Positions 27,279-35,362 of a DNA stretch of 64,000 bases are shown here, in pieces (position 1 is the first letter of the stretch; each line of letters begins with the position of its first letter). This DNA comes from Chryseobacterium sp. MYb7 (GTDB lineage: Bacteria > Bacteroidota > Bacteroidia > Flavobacteriales > Weeksellaceae). Where the stretch lies: the NCBI RefSeq assembly GCF_002979455.1, contig NZ_PCOU01000003.1, positions 124,001-188,000 of the forward strand, given 5' to 3'. The position numbers were made by a program, and so were the translations under genes. Under the pieces are notes generated by a model. It was not told the DNA's origin. It was given only the letters and a program-made list of their open reading frames with translations, and made no database searches.

Positions 27279-29894
27279 TTATAAACTTTTCAGTTTTTCT
27301 TCAAGGATCGCAATCTTATCCAAAGCATCTTTTTGTTTCTGACGCTCAACCTCTACAACTTCTGGTTTTGCATTCGCTACAAATTTCTCATTGGAAAGCT
27401 TCTTTTCTACTGAAACTAAAAATCCTTTTAAATATTTTACTTCTTCTTCAGTTTTAGCTTTTTCTTCTCCTAAATCTAAGTTTTCACTTAAAGGGATAGA
27501 AACTTCTGTAGCTCCTACCAGGAAAGTAAAGCTTGGCTTATCCGTTTTCTGTCCGAAATGGATTTCAGAAATATTAGCCAGTTTTCTTATCACAGCTTCA
27601 TTGGCAAATTCAGCAGCATTAGTATAAACCTCAGCGGCTTCCCTTGGTGAGATGCCTTTTGTCTGACGGTAGTTTCTAACTCCAGAAATTAATTCTGCCG
27701 CTGTTTCGAAGTTTTTGATAATTGTCTCATCAAATGCTTCTGCTTCTTTCTGCTGAGCAATTACCAAAGCCTCATCAATACTTCTTTCTGAAATAGTCTG
27801 CCATAATTCTTCTGTTAAGAAAGGCATGAACGGATGAAGAAGCTTTATTAGTTCTTCAAAGAAATAGATGGTTTTGTTATATACTTCTTTAGAAATTCCT
27901 TCTCCATAATTTGGCTTGATGGCTTCAAGGTACCAACCACAAAAATCATCCCAAATTAATTTATAGATCAAATGAAGGGCATCAGAAATTCTGAATTTCT
28001 CAAACTGATCATTAATTTCAGCAATTGTTTTGTTCAATTTATTTTCAAACCATTCAATAGCCTGATTATCTGTAGCAATAGCAGGTTTATCTTCATGATT
28101 CCACATATTGATTAAACGGAATGCATTCCAAATCTTCGTCATGAAGTTTCTTCCCTGAAGCATTAAATCTTCATCAAAAAGAAGGTCGTTTCCAGCTGCA
28201 GAGCTCAATAGAATACCTACACGTACTCCATCTGCTCCGTATTTATCCATTAATTCAAGAGGATCCGGAGAGTTTCCAAGAGATTTAGACATCTTTCTTC
28301 TCTGCTTATCTCTTACAATTCCTGTAAAATAAACATTCTTAAACGGAACTTCTTTTCTATATTCCAATCCGGCCATAATCATTCTGGCTACCCAGAAGAA
28401 AATAATATCCGGACCTGTAACCAAATCAGATGTTGGATAATAATAGTTGATATCTTTATTTTCAGGATCAAGTAATCCGTCAAATACAGACATTGGCCAT
28501 AACCATGATGAGAACCATGTATCCAATGCATCGTCATCCTGTCTAAGGTTTTCTATAGTCAGACCTGAGTTTCCTGTTTTCTGTTTTGCCAGTTCTAAAG
28601 CTTCTTCTTTAGTTTCAGCAACTACAAAATCTTCATCTCCTTCTCCAAAGTAATAGGCAGGAATCTGCTGTCCCCACCAAAGCTGACGGGAGATATTCCA
28701 GTCACGGATGTTTTCCATCCAGTGCTTGTAGGTATTTTTGAACTTTTCAGGATAGAACTTAACCTCATCATCCATTACTACATCCAATGCAGGTTTAGCA
28801 ATTTCAGACATTTTAAGGAACCACTGTACTGAAACTTTAGGTTCAATAACAGCGCCTGTTCTCTCGGAAGTTCCCACTTTATTTACATAATCTTCAGCTT
28901 TAAGCAAAAGATCTTTTTCTTCAAGTTCTTTAGCAATCTGCTTTCTTACGTCGAATCTGTTTTTTCCTGCATAATGTAAACCATGCTCATTAAGATTTCC
29001 GTCATCATCCAGCGCATCAATCATTTTCAACTGATGTTTCTGTCCGATTTCGTAGTCATTGATATCATGTGCAGGAGTAATTTTCAACGCTCCGGTTCCG
29101 AATTCAATATCAACATATTCGTCTTTAATGATTGGAACTACTCTGCCAACAATCGGTACAATTACATTTTTACCTTTCAGGTGAGCATATCTTTCATCAT
29201 TAGGATTGATACATACAGCGGTATCCCCAAAAATAGTTTCAGGACGCGTAGTAGCAACTGAAAGAAATTCTTCAGATCCTTCGATTTTATATTTAAGGAA
29301 ATATAATTTCCCGTTTTGTTCTTTAAATATTACTTCTTCGTCAGAGATATTGGTTTTCGCTTCCGGATCCCAGTTGACCATTCTATAACCTCTGTAGATT
29401 AATCTTTTATGGTATAGATCTACAAAACTTTTAATAACCTGCTGCGAAAGTTTATCTTCCAATGTGAAGCGGGTTCTGTCCCAATCACATGAACATCCCA
29501 GCTTTTTCAACTGCTCAAGGATGGTTCCTCCATATTTATTGGTCCAGTCCCATGCATGAGTTAAAAACTCTTCACGGGTAATATCTGACTTATTGACTCC
29601 TTCAGACTTCAGTTTAGCAACAACTTTAGCTTCAGTAGCAATTGAAGCGTGATCTGTTCCCGGAATCCAACAAGCATTAAATCCGCGCATTCTTGCACGA
29701 CGGACCAGAACATCTTGAAGGGTATTGTTCAACATATGTCCCATGTGTAGTATCCCCGTCACGTTTGGCGGAGGAATGACTATGGTATATGGTGGTTTGT
29801 CATTAGGTTCTGAATGGAAAAATTTGTTTTCCAACCAGTAACTGTACCATTTTTGTTCTGTTTCCTGTGGATTGTACTTTTCTGAAATCTGCAT
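27279..29894 (-). CDS. valS: Valyl-tRNA synthetase
   Basis: Charges tRNA-Val. From the ATG at 29894 the product has 871 residues, starting MQISEKYNPQETEQKW. Class I motifs: PPPNVTGILHMGHML (HIGH-type, residues 50-53) and RRKMSKSLGN (about 530). An editing domain carries the ATTRPET motif, and a C-terminal coiled coil (about 805-871) binds tRNA. An upstream ATG at 29918 would add eight residues but is only a few bases from the predicted start of transcription (minus-strand TATTTTTG at 29930-29923), so the shorter form is preferred. Confidence 0.96.
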   Translation of the reverse strand: MQISEKYNPQETEQKWYSYWLENKFFHSEPNDKPPYTIVIPPPNVTGILHMGHMLNNTLQDVLVRRARMRGFNACWIPGTDHASIATEAKVVAKLKSEGVNKSDITREEFLTHAWDWTNKYGGTILEQLKKLGCSCDWDRTRFTLEDKLSQQVIKSFVDLYHKRLIYRGYRMVNWDPEAKTNISDEEVIFKEQNGKLYFLKYKIEGSEEFLSVATTRPETIFGDTAVCINPNDERYAHLKGKNVIVPIVGRVVPIIKDEYVDIEFGTGALKITPAHDINDYEIGQKHQLKMIDALDDDGNLNEHGLHYAGKNRFDVRKQIAKELEEKDLLLKAEDYVNKVGTSERTGAVIEPKVSVQWFLKMSEIAKPALDVVMDDEVKFYPEKFKNTYKHWMENIRDWNISRQLWWGQQIPAYYFGEGDEDFVVAETKEEALELAKQKTGNSGLTIENLRQDDDALDTWFSSWLWPMSVFDGLLDPENKDINYYYPTSDLVTGPDIIFFWVARMIMAGLEYRKEVPFKNVYFTGIVRDKQRRKMSKSLGNSPDPLELMDKYGADGVRVGILLSSAAGNDLLFDEDLMLQGRNFMTKIWNAFRLINMWNHEDKPAIATDNQAIEWFENKLNKTIAEINDQFEKFRISDALHLIYKLIWDDFCGWYLEAIKPNYGEGISKEVYNKTIYFFEELIKLLHPFMPFLTEELWQTISERSIDEALVIAQQKEAEAFDETIIKNFETAAELISGVRNYRQTKGISPREAAEVYTNAAEFANEAVIRKLANISEIHFGQKTDKPSFTFLVGATEVSIPLSENLDLGEEKAKTEEEVKYLKGFLVSVEKKLSNEKFVANAKPEVVEVERQKQKDALDKIAILEEKLKSL

Positions 29895-29972
29895 AAATTC
29901 TATTTCTTTGGCTTGCAATTTGCAAAAATAGTCTAAAGAAAAAAATTTTTAAGCATGAATTAAAATAATTTT

Positions 29973-29980
29973 TAACTTTG
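29973..29980 (+). promoter_or_regulatory. Candidate -7 box of the DUF1573 gene
   Basis: TAACTTTG, matching TAnnTTTG, 42 bp upstream of the ATG at 30023. It overlaps an in-frame ATG at 29978, which argues against that earlier start. Confidence 0.45.
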
Positions 29981-30022
29981 TTTCACAAAATTTATCTAAC
30001 AAACATATTAACATTCAAGAAT

Positions 30023-30487
30023 ATGAAAAAACTAATTGCAGGAATTGCATTATTCGGGACATTTGCTCTTGCATCTGCACAAACTATTACATTTGATAAA
30101 ACGACTTTCGATTACGGAACTCTTAAGCCTAACGCTGATGGTACAAGATTCTTTACTGTAACGAATTCTGGTGATAAGCCATTGATCCTTTCCAATGTAA
30201 AGCCTTCTTGTGGATGTACAACTCCTGAGTTCAGCCAAGATCCGATTATGCCTGGGAAATCAGCTAAGATCAAAGTTGGATACAACACTGCTATTCCTGG
30301 TCCTTTCAACAAAATGATTGAGGTTTTCTCTAACGACCCTGCAAACAACAGAAGTGTAATCTACATCAAAGGTAACGTAGATGCTAACGCACCTGAGCCA
30401 AAAGTATTGACTCCTGCTGAGCAGAAAGAAGCTGCTAAAGCTGAGAAAAAAGCTGCAAAACTAGCTAAAAAGGCTGCCGCGAAGTAA
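30023..30487 (+). CDS. DUF1573 domain secreted protein
   Basis: 154 residues: a signal peptide (MKKLIAGIALFGTFALASAQ), a DUF1573 Ig-like domain (about 25-120) with the conserved SNVKPSCGCTTPEF block and a following PGKSAKIKVGYNT strand, then a Lys/Ala-rich tail (about 130-154) likely to form a basic helix. Such proteins are abundant in Bacteroidota and periplasmic or surface-exposed; the role is not established. The start is set by the signal peptide and promoter position. A clear terminator follows. Confidence 0.88.
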   Translation: MKKLIAGIALFGTFALASAQTITFDKTTFDYGTLKPNADGTRFFTVTNSGDKPLILSNVKPSCGCTTPEFSQDPIMPGKSAKIKVGYNTAIPGPFNKMIEVFSNDPANNRSVIYIKGNVDANAPEPKVLTPAEQKEAAKAEKKAAKLAKKAAAK

Positions 30488-30509
30488 TCTCTACTCAAAA
30501 AAATAAAAG

Positions 30510-30537
30510 AACCGTCTCCACCGAGGCGGTTTTTTTA
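30510..30537 (+). terminator. Terminator of the DUF1573 gene
   Basis: AACCGTCTC, 4-nt loop CACC, GAGGCGGTT, then a run of T. One wobble pair. Confidence 0.85.
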
Positions 30538-30615
30538 TTACATTTATATTAGAATAGGTTGCAGATGATAGGTGATAGGCAGCAGGAAATAGTGTTGAAA
30601 TTATTATATGTATTT

Positions 30616-30682
30616 AGGTTTTGGCTGAAGCCTTTGGACTTATTTCTCTTTAAAAACGGCTGGGCTAAAGCCCACCCTATTG
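30616..30682. repeat. REP-like intergenic element
   Basis: Two small palindromes, GGCT-GAA-GCC and GGGCT-AAA-GCCC, about 35 bp apart in otherwise AT-rich spacer between the DUF1573 terminator and ppk2. Such GGGCTAAAGCCC elements are, as I recall, dispersed in Chryseobacterium genomes; only one copy was seen here. Confidence 0.45.
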
Positions 30683-30715
30683 AATTTTAATAACATAATC
30701 TTTTAATATTAATAT

Positions 30716-31585
30716 ATGGACACCGATTTCTCAGATGACTTTAAAATAAATGGAAAATTTTCAATAAAAAAAACGTCAACCTCATATAAAGGAAAACTTA
30801 CTAAAGAAGAAGGAGCAGCAATGCTGATTCAGGAGAAAGAAAAGCTTCGTGAACTGCAGGAAAAATTATATGCTGATGGAAGCAAGTCTCTTCTTGTTGT
30901 GCTTCAGGCAATGGATGCTGCAGGGAAAGACAGTATGATAGAGCATGTTTTCGGAGGGGTAAATCCTCAGGGCTGTAATGTAACCAGCTTTAAAACGCCA
31001 AGCTCTAAAGAATATTCTCATGATTTTTTATGGAGACACTACCTTGCACTGCCACAGAAAGGAATGATTGGAATTTTCAACCGTTCTCACTATGAGAGTG
31101 TCCTGGTTTGCAAAGTACACCCTGAGTATAATTTAAGTGAAAAAACATGGTCTTCAGTAAAAGATTTCGATGGTAAATTCTGGGAAAACAGATATGAAAG
31201 TATCCGAAATTTCGAAAAACATCTTGCCCAGAACGGAACCACCATTGTAAAGATCTTTTTGCATGTCTCTAAGGACGAACAGAAAAAAAGGCTTTTAGAC
31301 AGAATTGATGAACAGGAAAAAAACTGGAAATTCTCGGCAGGAGATCTTCCGGAAAGAGCCTTATTTGATCAATATATGGAAGCTTATGAAACGGCTATCA
31401 ATGAAACATCAAAAGATCATGCTCCATGGTATGTACTTCCTGCTGACAACAAGTGGTTTGCAAGAGTAGCTGCTATCCAGATTATTATTGATACTTTGGA
31501 GAAAATGGATCTTAAATATCCAACGCTTTCTGATGAAGACAGACAGGAATTACAGGAATCTAAAAAACAATTGGAAGGCGAATAA
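30716..31585 (+). CDS. Polyphosphate kinase 2 family phosphotransferase (PPK2)
   Basis: Transfers phosphate between polyphosphate and nucleotides. 289 residues with a P-loop segment LQAMDAAGKDSMIEHVF (about 63-79), the PPK2 motifs PSSKEYSHDFLWR (about 97-109) and IGIFNRSHYESVLV (about 119-132), and the lid/C-terminal YETAINETSKDHAPWYVLPADNKW. The one-domain length and sequence fit the polyphosphate:AMP/ADP phosphotransferase type; which nucleotide is used cannot be decided. A long palindrome follows the stop. Confidence 0.9.
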   Translation: MDTDFSDDFKINGKFSIKKTSTSYKGKLTKEEGAAMLIQEKEKLRELQEKLYADGSKSLLVVLQAMDAAGKDSMIEHVFGGVNPQGCNVTSFKTPSSKEYSHDFLWRHYLALPQKGMIGIFNRSHYESVLVCKVHPEYNLSEKTWSSVKDFDGKFWENRYESIRNFEKHLAQNGTTIVKIFLHVSKDEQKKRLLDRIDEQEKNWKFSAGDLPERALFDQYMEAYETAINETSKDHAPWYVLPADNKWFARVAAIQIIIDTLEKMDLKYPTLSDEDRQELQESKKQLEGE

Positions 31586-31601
31586 ATTGGAATGAAAGGA
31601 G

Positions 31602-31662
31602 GAAGCTTGAAGAATGGAGGTTTAAAATCATTACGTTTAAATAACTTCACTCTTCAAGCTTC
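31602..31662. repeat. Long-armed palindrome between ppk2 and rnpB
   Basis: GAAGCTTGAAGA (31602-31613) and its exact complement (31651-31662) separated by 37 bp. It lies between the convergent ends of ppk2 and rnpB. It may act as a terminator or be a short MITE/REP-like element. Confidence 0.5.
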
Positions 31663-31687
31663 TAACTTCCAGCTTTTTAAAAAAAAT

Positions 31688-32010
31688 CACGAGAAAATCT
31701 ATAAGCCGGATTCTGTACTTCCGAAGAAGTGCCTGTTATTTATCTACGTGGTACATTGCTGTAACACTTGAGCTGATTACCCCTCGGTTTTCAGGACGAG
31801 CCGCCCCTATTTCCATTGCTGAAAAGAACCGATATACTTACCATTGCACCGCAAAGAGTTTACCTGGTTTCACTACAGCCGAACTGTACCTGCTTTCTGT
31901 TGCACTTGTCCTACCCTCACGGGTGACGGATGTTATCCGCTTTGCTGCTCTATGGTGTCCGGACTTTCCTACCTCCCGAAAACGGGAAATCAACAAGCCG
32001 ATTTTCTCGC
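31688..32010 (-). ncRNA. rnpB: RNase P RNA (M1-like)
   Basis: Catalytic RNA for tRNA 5' maturation. The minus strand shows the conserved bacterial core: GAGGTAGGAAAGTCCGGAC near the 5' side, AGGGTAGG and GTGAAACCAGG further on, and ACAGAATCCGGCTTATAGA near the 3' end. Helix P1 is visible: 5' GAGAAAATC pairs with 3' GATTTTCTC, fixing both ends to within a few bases. A TATCTTTG -7 box (32023-32016) lies just before the 5' end, and a T-rich stretch follows the 3' end. Confidence 0.93.
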
Positions 32011-32015
32011 GGTGG

Positions 32016-32023
32016 CAAAGATA
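32016..32023 (-). promoter_or_regulatory. -7 box of rnpB
   Basis: Minus strand TATCTTTG, 6 bp before the 5' end of the RNase P RNA, the right distance for a transcription start. Confidence 0.55.
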
Positions 32024-32185
32024 CATAAATTCTGTGGTAAAAAGGTGAAGAGGCAAAGGAAGCTAAGAACAGAGAGAACAGAATTTCACTTATTCTTCTT
32101 TTTTTTAATTTTATCTTTTCACGATTTTGAATTATAATTTTCACCAATTACCACTTTATCATTATCTTCGTGCCATTATATATCT

Positions 32186-32677
32186 ATGGATTCCAGAGAA
32201 AAAGAATTTGCGCAACTTATCAAGGATAATCAGGGACTGATTATTAAAGTTTCGCGTCTGTACACCAATTCTCTGGAGGATGAGGAGGATCTTTTTCAGG
32301 AAATCGTGTTACAGCTCTGGAGAAGTTATGATTCCTTTAAAGGAAATTCCAAGATTTCCACTTGGATGTATCGTGTAGCGCTCAATACCGCCATTACCCT
32401 CTTTAGAAAAAAAAGCAAAAGCCTTCCTACGAATGAGCTGGACATCAACCACAGAGATTTTGTGGAAGATGATGATGAAAAACAACAACAGGTATCACTT
32501 TTGTATACTGTAATCAAGACTCTTCCTAATGTGGAAAGAGCTATTGTCATGATGTATCTTGACGATCTGCCTTACAAGGATATTGCAGAAAACCTCGGAA
32601 TCACTGAAGTTAATGCACGTGTGAAAATGAACAGATTAAAGAAAACCCTTAAAGAACAGATGGAAAAATATGCCTGA
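32186..32677 (+). CDS. ECF-type RNA polymerase sigma factor
   Basis: 163 residues. Sigma region 2 (about 10-80) includes DEEDLFQEIVLQLWRSYDSFKG and STWMYRVALNTAI; region 4 (about 105-155) includes LPYKDIAENLGITEVNARVKMNRLKKTLKE, a helix-turn-helix. The last 8 bases overlap the next gene, which encodes a membrane protein of the kind that could hold the sigma factor inactive. The regulon is unknown. A TATCTTCG sequence at 32163-32170 may be part of its promoter. Confidence 0.9.
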   Translation: MDSREKEFAQLIKDNQGLIIKVSRLYTNSLEDEEDLFQEIVLQLWRSYDSFKGNSKISTWMYRVALNTAITLFRKKSKSLPTNELDINHRDFVEDDDEKQQQVSLLYTVIKTLPNVERAIVMMYLDDLPYKDIAENLGITEVNARVKMNRLKKTLKEQMEKYA

Positions 32678-33344
32678 ATTTGATTTAGATAGTTTAAAAA
32701 AAACATGGCAGGAACAGCCTGTTCAGCCTAAATATGACAACAAGGAGATTCTTCAGATGTTGAATAGAAAATCACGTAATTACGTGAAATATATTTTCTG
32801 GATCAGTGTTGTAGAATTTCTGTTCTTTTCTGTATTGGGACTATTTTATCTTTTTCCAGAGGAAGAATCGGACAGTTTCCGTAAGATGTTAGAAAGGCTT
32901 GGTGCCCAGGAAGCTCCTGAAGTAGAGAACAACTTCGGTCATGTTTATTTAGCTATAAAGATCTTGAGTCTATTGATCACAGCCTATTTTGTCTTTAAAT
33001 TTTATCAGAATTACCGAAAAATCAAGATTGAGGAAAATCTGAAGGGACTTATCACCAGAATTATTAAGTTCAAAACAACGGTCAATGCATTTATTCTAAT
33101 CAGTATTGTATTATTAGTAGTCTTTACTTTTGTACTGACAGCATTTATATTTTATACTTTAAATTCTCAGAATATACAACCTAGCGGCTCCAACCTTACT
33201 ATCATTATTGTAGGAATAGTTGTGAGCACTTTACTGGCTATATCCATGATCTGGTTTTATTACAGATTGGTTTATGGTACTATTATCAGAAAACTTGATA
33301 AAAACTTAAACCAACTTAAAGAAATAGATTCGCAGGAAAGTTAA
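32670..33344 (+). CDS. Membrane protein coupled to the ECF sigma factor, candidate anti-sigma
   Basis: 224 residues with four predicted membrane helices (about 39-62, 92-112, 138-160, 170-195) and a short cytoplasmic N-terminus beginning DLDSLKKTWQEQ. No classical anti-sigma zinc motif is present. The idea that it restrains the sigma factor comes from the 8-bp overlap and shared strand, not from homology. The C-terminal charged helix (IIRKLDKNLNQLKEID) would be cytoplasmic. Confidence 0.65.
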   Translation: MPEFDLDSLKKTWQEQPVQPKYDNKEILQMLNRKSRNYVKYIFWISVVEFLFFSVLGLFYLFPEEESDSFRKMLERLGAQEAPEVENNFGHVYLAIKILSLLITAYFVFKFYQNYRKIKIEENLKGLITRIIKFKTTVNAFILISIVLLVVFTFVLTAFIFYTLNSQNIQPSGSNLTIIIVGIVVSTLLAISMIWFYYRLVYGTIIRKLDKNLNQLKEIDSQES

Positions 33345-33402
33345 TATTCATAGGCATAGTTCGGGATATAATCATTAATTTTAGCCCACCAAATCTTAAA
33401 CT

Positions 33403-35031
33403 ATGCCCTTATCTTATGTATATGGAACTTCTGATGTTCCATTATTAGGACAGACCATCGGAGCCAATCTTAAAAGGACTGTCGAAAAATACCCCCATCA
33501 GGAAGCGTTAGTCTGTGTTCATCAGAACTACAGAGCTACTTACCAGGAATTTTATAATCAGACCACTGCTGTTGCGAAAGCTTTACTTCTTTTAGGCGCA
33601 AAAGCCGGCGACAGAATAGGGATCTGGTCTTCCAACCGCTATGAATGGGTACTTTTACAGTTTGCTACGGCGAGAATAGGAACTATTTTAGTTAATATCA
33701 ATCCTGCTTACAGAACTCATGAGTTGACATACGTCCTTAATCAATCTGAAATTCGTTTTATTTTTTCTTCTTTAAGCTTTAAATCCAGCAACTACAAAGA
33801 AATGGTGGAATATGCCAAGGAGGTATGCCCTATTCTTGAGCATGAAATTTTCTTTGATGAAAACTGGGAAGAATTTGTGAATAACGGTCAGGATATTTCA
33901 GATGAATTTCTTCACAGTTTTGAGGAGCATGTACAGTTTGATGACCCTGTTAATATTCAATATACGTCCGGAACTACAGGTTTCCCGAAAGGGGTTACTC
34001 TTTCCCATCACAATATTCTCAACAATGGTTATTTTATTGGTATCAGATTAAAATATACGGAAAAAGATCGTGTATGTATACCGGTTCCTTTCTACCACTG
34101 CTTTGGTATGGTCATCGGAAATATGTGCTGCGTGGCTCATGGTGCCTGTATGGTCATTCCCAATGATAGCTTTGATCCGGATATTACCTTAAAAGCCGTT
34201 TCGGACGAAAAATGTACTTCTTTGTATGGTGTCCCAACGATGTTTATTGCTGAACTGGCAGTAAAAGATTTTGATACTTATGATTTTTCAAGCTTAAGAA
34301 CAGGTGTTATGGCAGGTTCAGTATGTCCTCCGGAGATTATGAAAAAGGTGGAAAGCCTTATGAATATAAAAGAAATGAGCATTTGCTATGGAATGACAGA
34401 GACATCACCCGTATCTACTCAGACTTTAATAGGAACGCCATTGGAAAAACAGGTGAGTACAGTAGGAACTGTTCAGGATCATCTTGAAATAAAAATTGTG
34501 GATGAAAATGGCAGAACTCTTCAGCGCGGGGAACATGGTGAGCTTTGTACAAGAGGCTACTCTGTCATGCTGAAATACTGGAATGATCCCGAAAATACAA
34601 AAAAAGTACTGGATGATGCCCGCTGGATGCACACCGGAGATATGGCGGTAATGGATAAAGACGGCTATATAACGATTTCAGGAAGGATAAAAGACCTCAT
34701 CATCCGTGGTGGAGAAAACATCTCACCAAAAGAAATTGAAGACTTTTTATACACCTATACCAACATTCTGGATGTTCAGATCATTGGAGTTCCTAGTGAA
34801 AGATTCGGGGAAGAAGTAATGGCCTGGGTAAAAGTGAGAAAAGGATTTGTCCTCACTGCTGAAGAACTTGAGGAATACTGTAAAGGAAGAATTGCCCACT
34901 ATAAAGTTCCAAAATACTGGAAGTTTGTAGATGAATTCCCAATGACTATTTCCGGAAAAATAAGAAAAGTGGAGATGCGTGAAATTTCCATGAAGGAGTT
35001 GGGATTAGGCCATGTGAAAAGCAGTCAATAA
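33403..35031 (+). CDS. AMP-dependent acyl-CoA ligase (fatty-acyl-CoA synthetase-like)
   Basis: Adenylates a carboxylic acid and forms the CoA thioester. 542 residues with ANL-family motifs: YTSGTTGFPKGVTLSH (about 187-202), the aromatic/ACYGMTETSP-type A5 motif reading CYGMTETSPVS (about 329-339), YWNDPENTKKVL, HTGDMAVMDKDGYITISGR (about 410-428), and the C-terminal lysine motif ISGKIRKVEMRE (Lys about 524). Medium/long-chain fatty acids are the likely substrate from overall similarity to FadD-like enzymes; no beta-oxidation genes adjoin it. A perfect 16-bp hairpin lies 87 bp downstream. Confidence 0.9.
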   Translation: MPLSYVYGTSDVPLLGQTIGANLKRTVEKYPHQEALVCVHQNYRATYQEFYNQTTAVAKALLLLGAKAGDRIGIWSSNRYEWVLLQFATARIGTILVNINPAYRTHELTYVLNQSEIRFIFSSLSFKSSNYKEMVEYAKEVCPILEHEIFFDENWEEFVNNGQDISDEFLHSFEEHVQFDDPVNIQYTSGTTGFPKGVTLSHHNILNNGYFIGIRLKYTEKDRVCIPVPFYHCFGMVIGNMCCVAHGACMVIPNDSFDPDITLKAVSDEKCTSLYGVPTMFIAELAVKDFDTYDFSSLRTGVMAGSVCPPEIMKKVESLMNIKEMSICYGMTETSPVSTQTLIGTPLEKQVSTVGTVQDHLEIKIVDENGRTLQRGEHGELCTRGYSVMLKYWNDPENTKKVLDDARWMHTGDMAVMDKDGYITISGRIKDLIIRGGENISPKEIEDFLYTYTNILDVQIIGVPSERFGEEVMAWVKVRKGFVLTAEELEEYCKGRIAHYKVPKYWKFVDEFPMTISGKIRKVEMREISMKELGLGHVKSSQ

Positions 35032-35362
35032 GATTGTGCAGTATAATAAAAAGCTCCAATCAATAATTTTAGCTTCCTCTTCTTATCATTGAGCTTCATT
35101 TTTGCTTAAAAGAAATCAATAACTCTATTTTTTTTCAAAAAATAGAGTTATTTAATACACTAATACGTGAAAAACACAGAACACAAGCACTTTTCAAAAA
35201 ATTATTTTTAATAAAAATTTGACATGCTTTTTTTGAAATAAACTAAAAACAATCATTAAATATGATTAAAAACAGAATATATGATAAATATTTTTTTACA
35301 TTTTTTTTCCTCAAGATGTGATTAATATGAAATAAAATAATATATTTACAAAAAGCTAACTC
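35032..35362. other. Intergenic region upstream of the lanthipeptide area
   Basis: A 331-bp gap containing a strong hairpin (35118-35152) and then about 200 bp of very AT-rich DNA. A TATATTTA sequence near 35341 resembles a -7 box for the fused hydrolase gene at 35363. No gene or RNA is recognised. Confidence 0.5.
35118..35152. terminator. Perfect 16-bp hairpin, likely terminator of the acyl-CoA ligase
   Basis: AATAACTCTATTTTTT (35118-35133), 3-nt loop, exact complement (35137-35152), followed by TTTAA. It can act on either strand. Confidence 0.6.
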
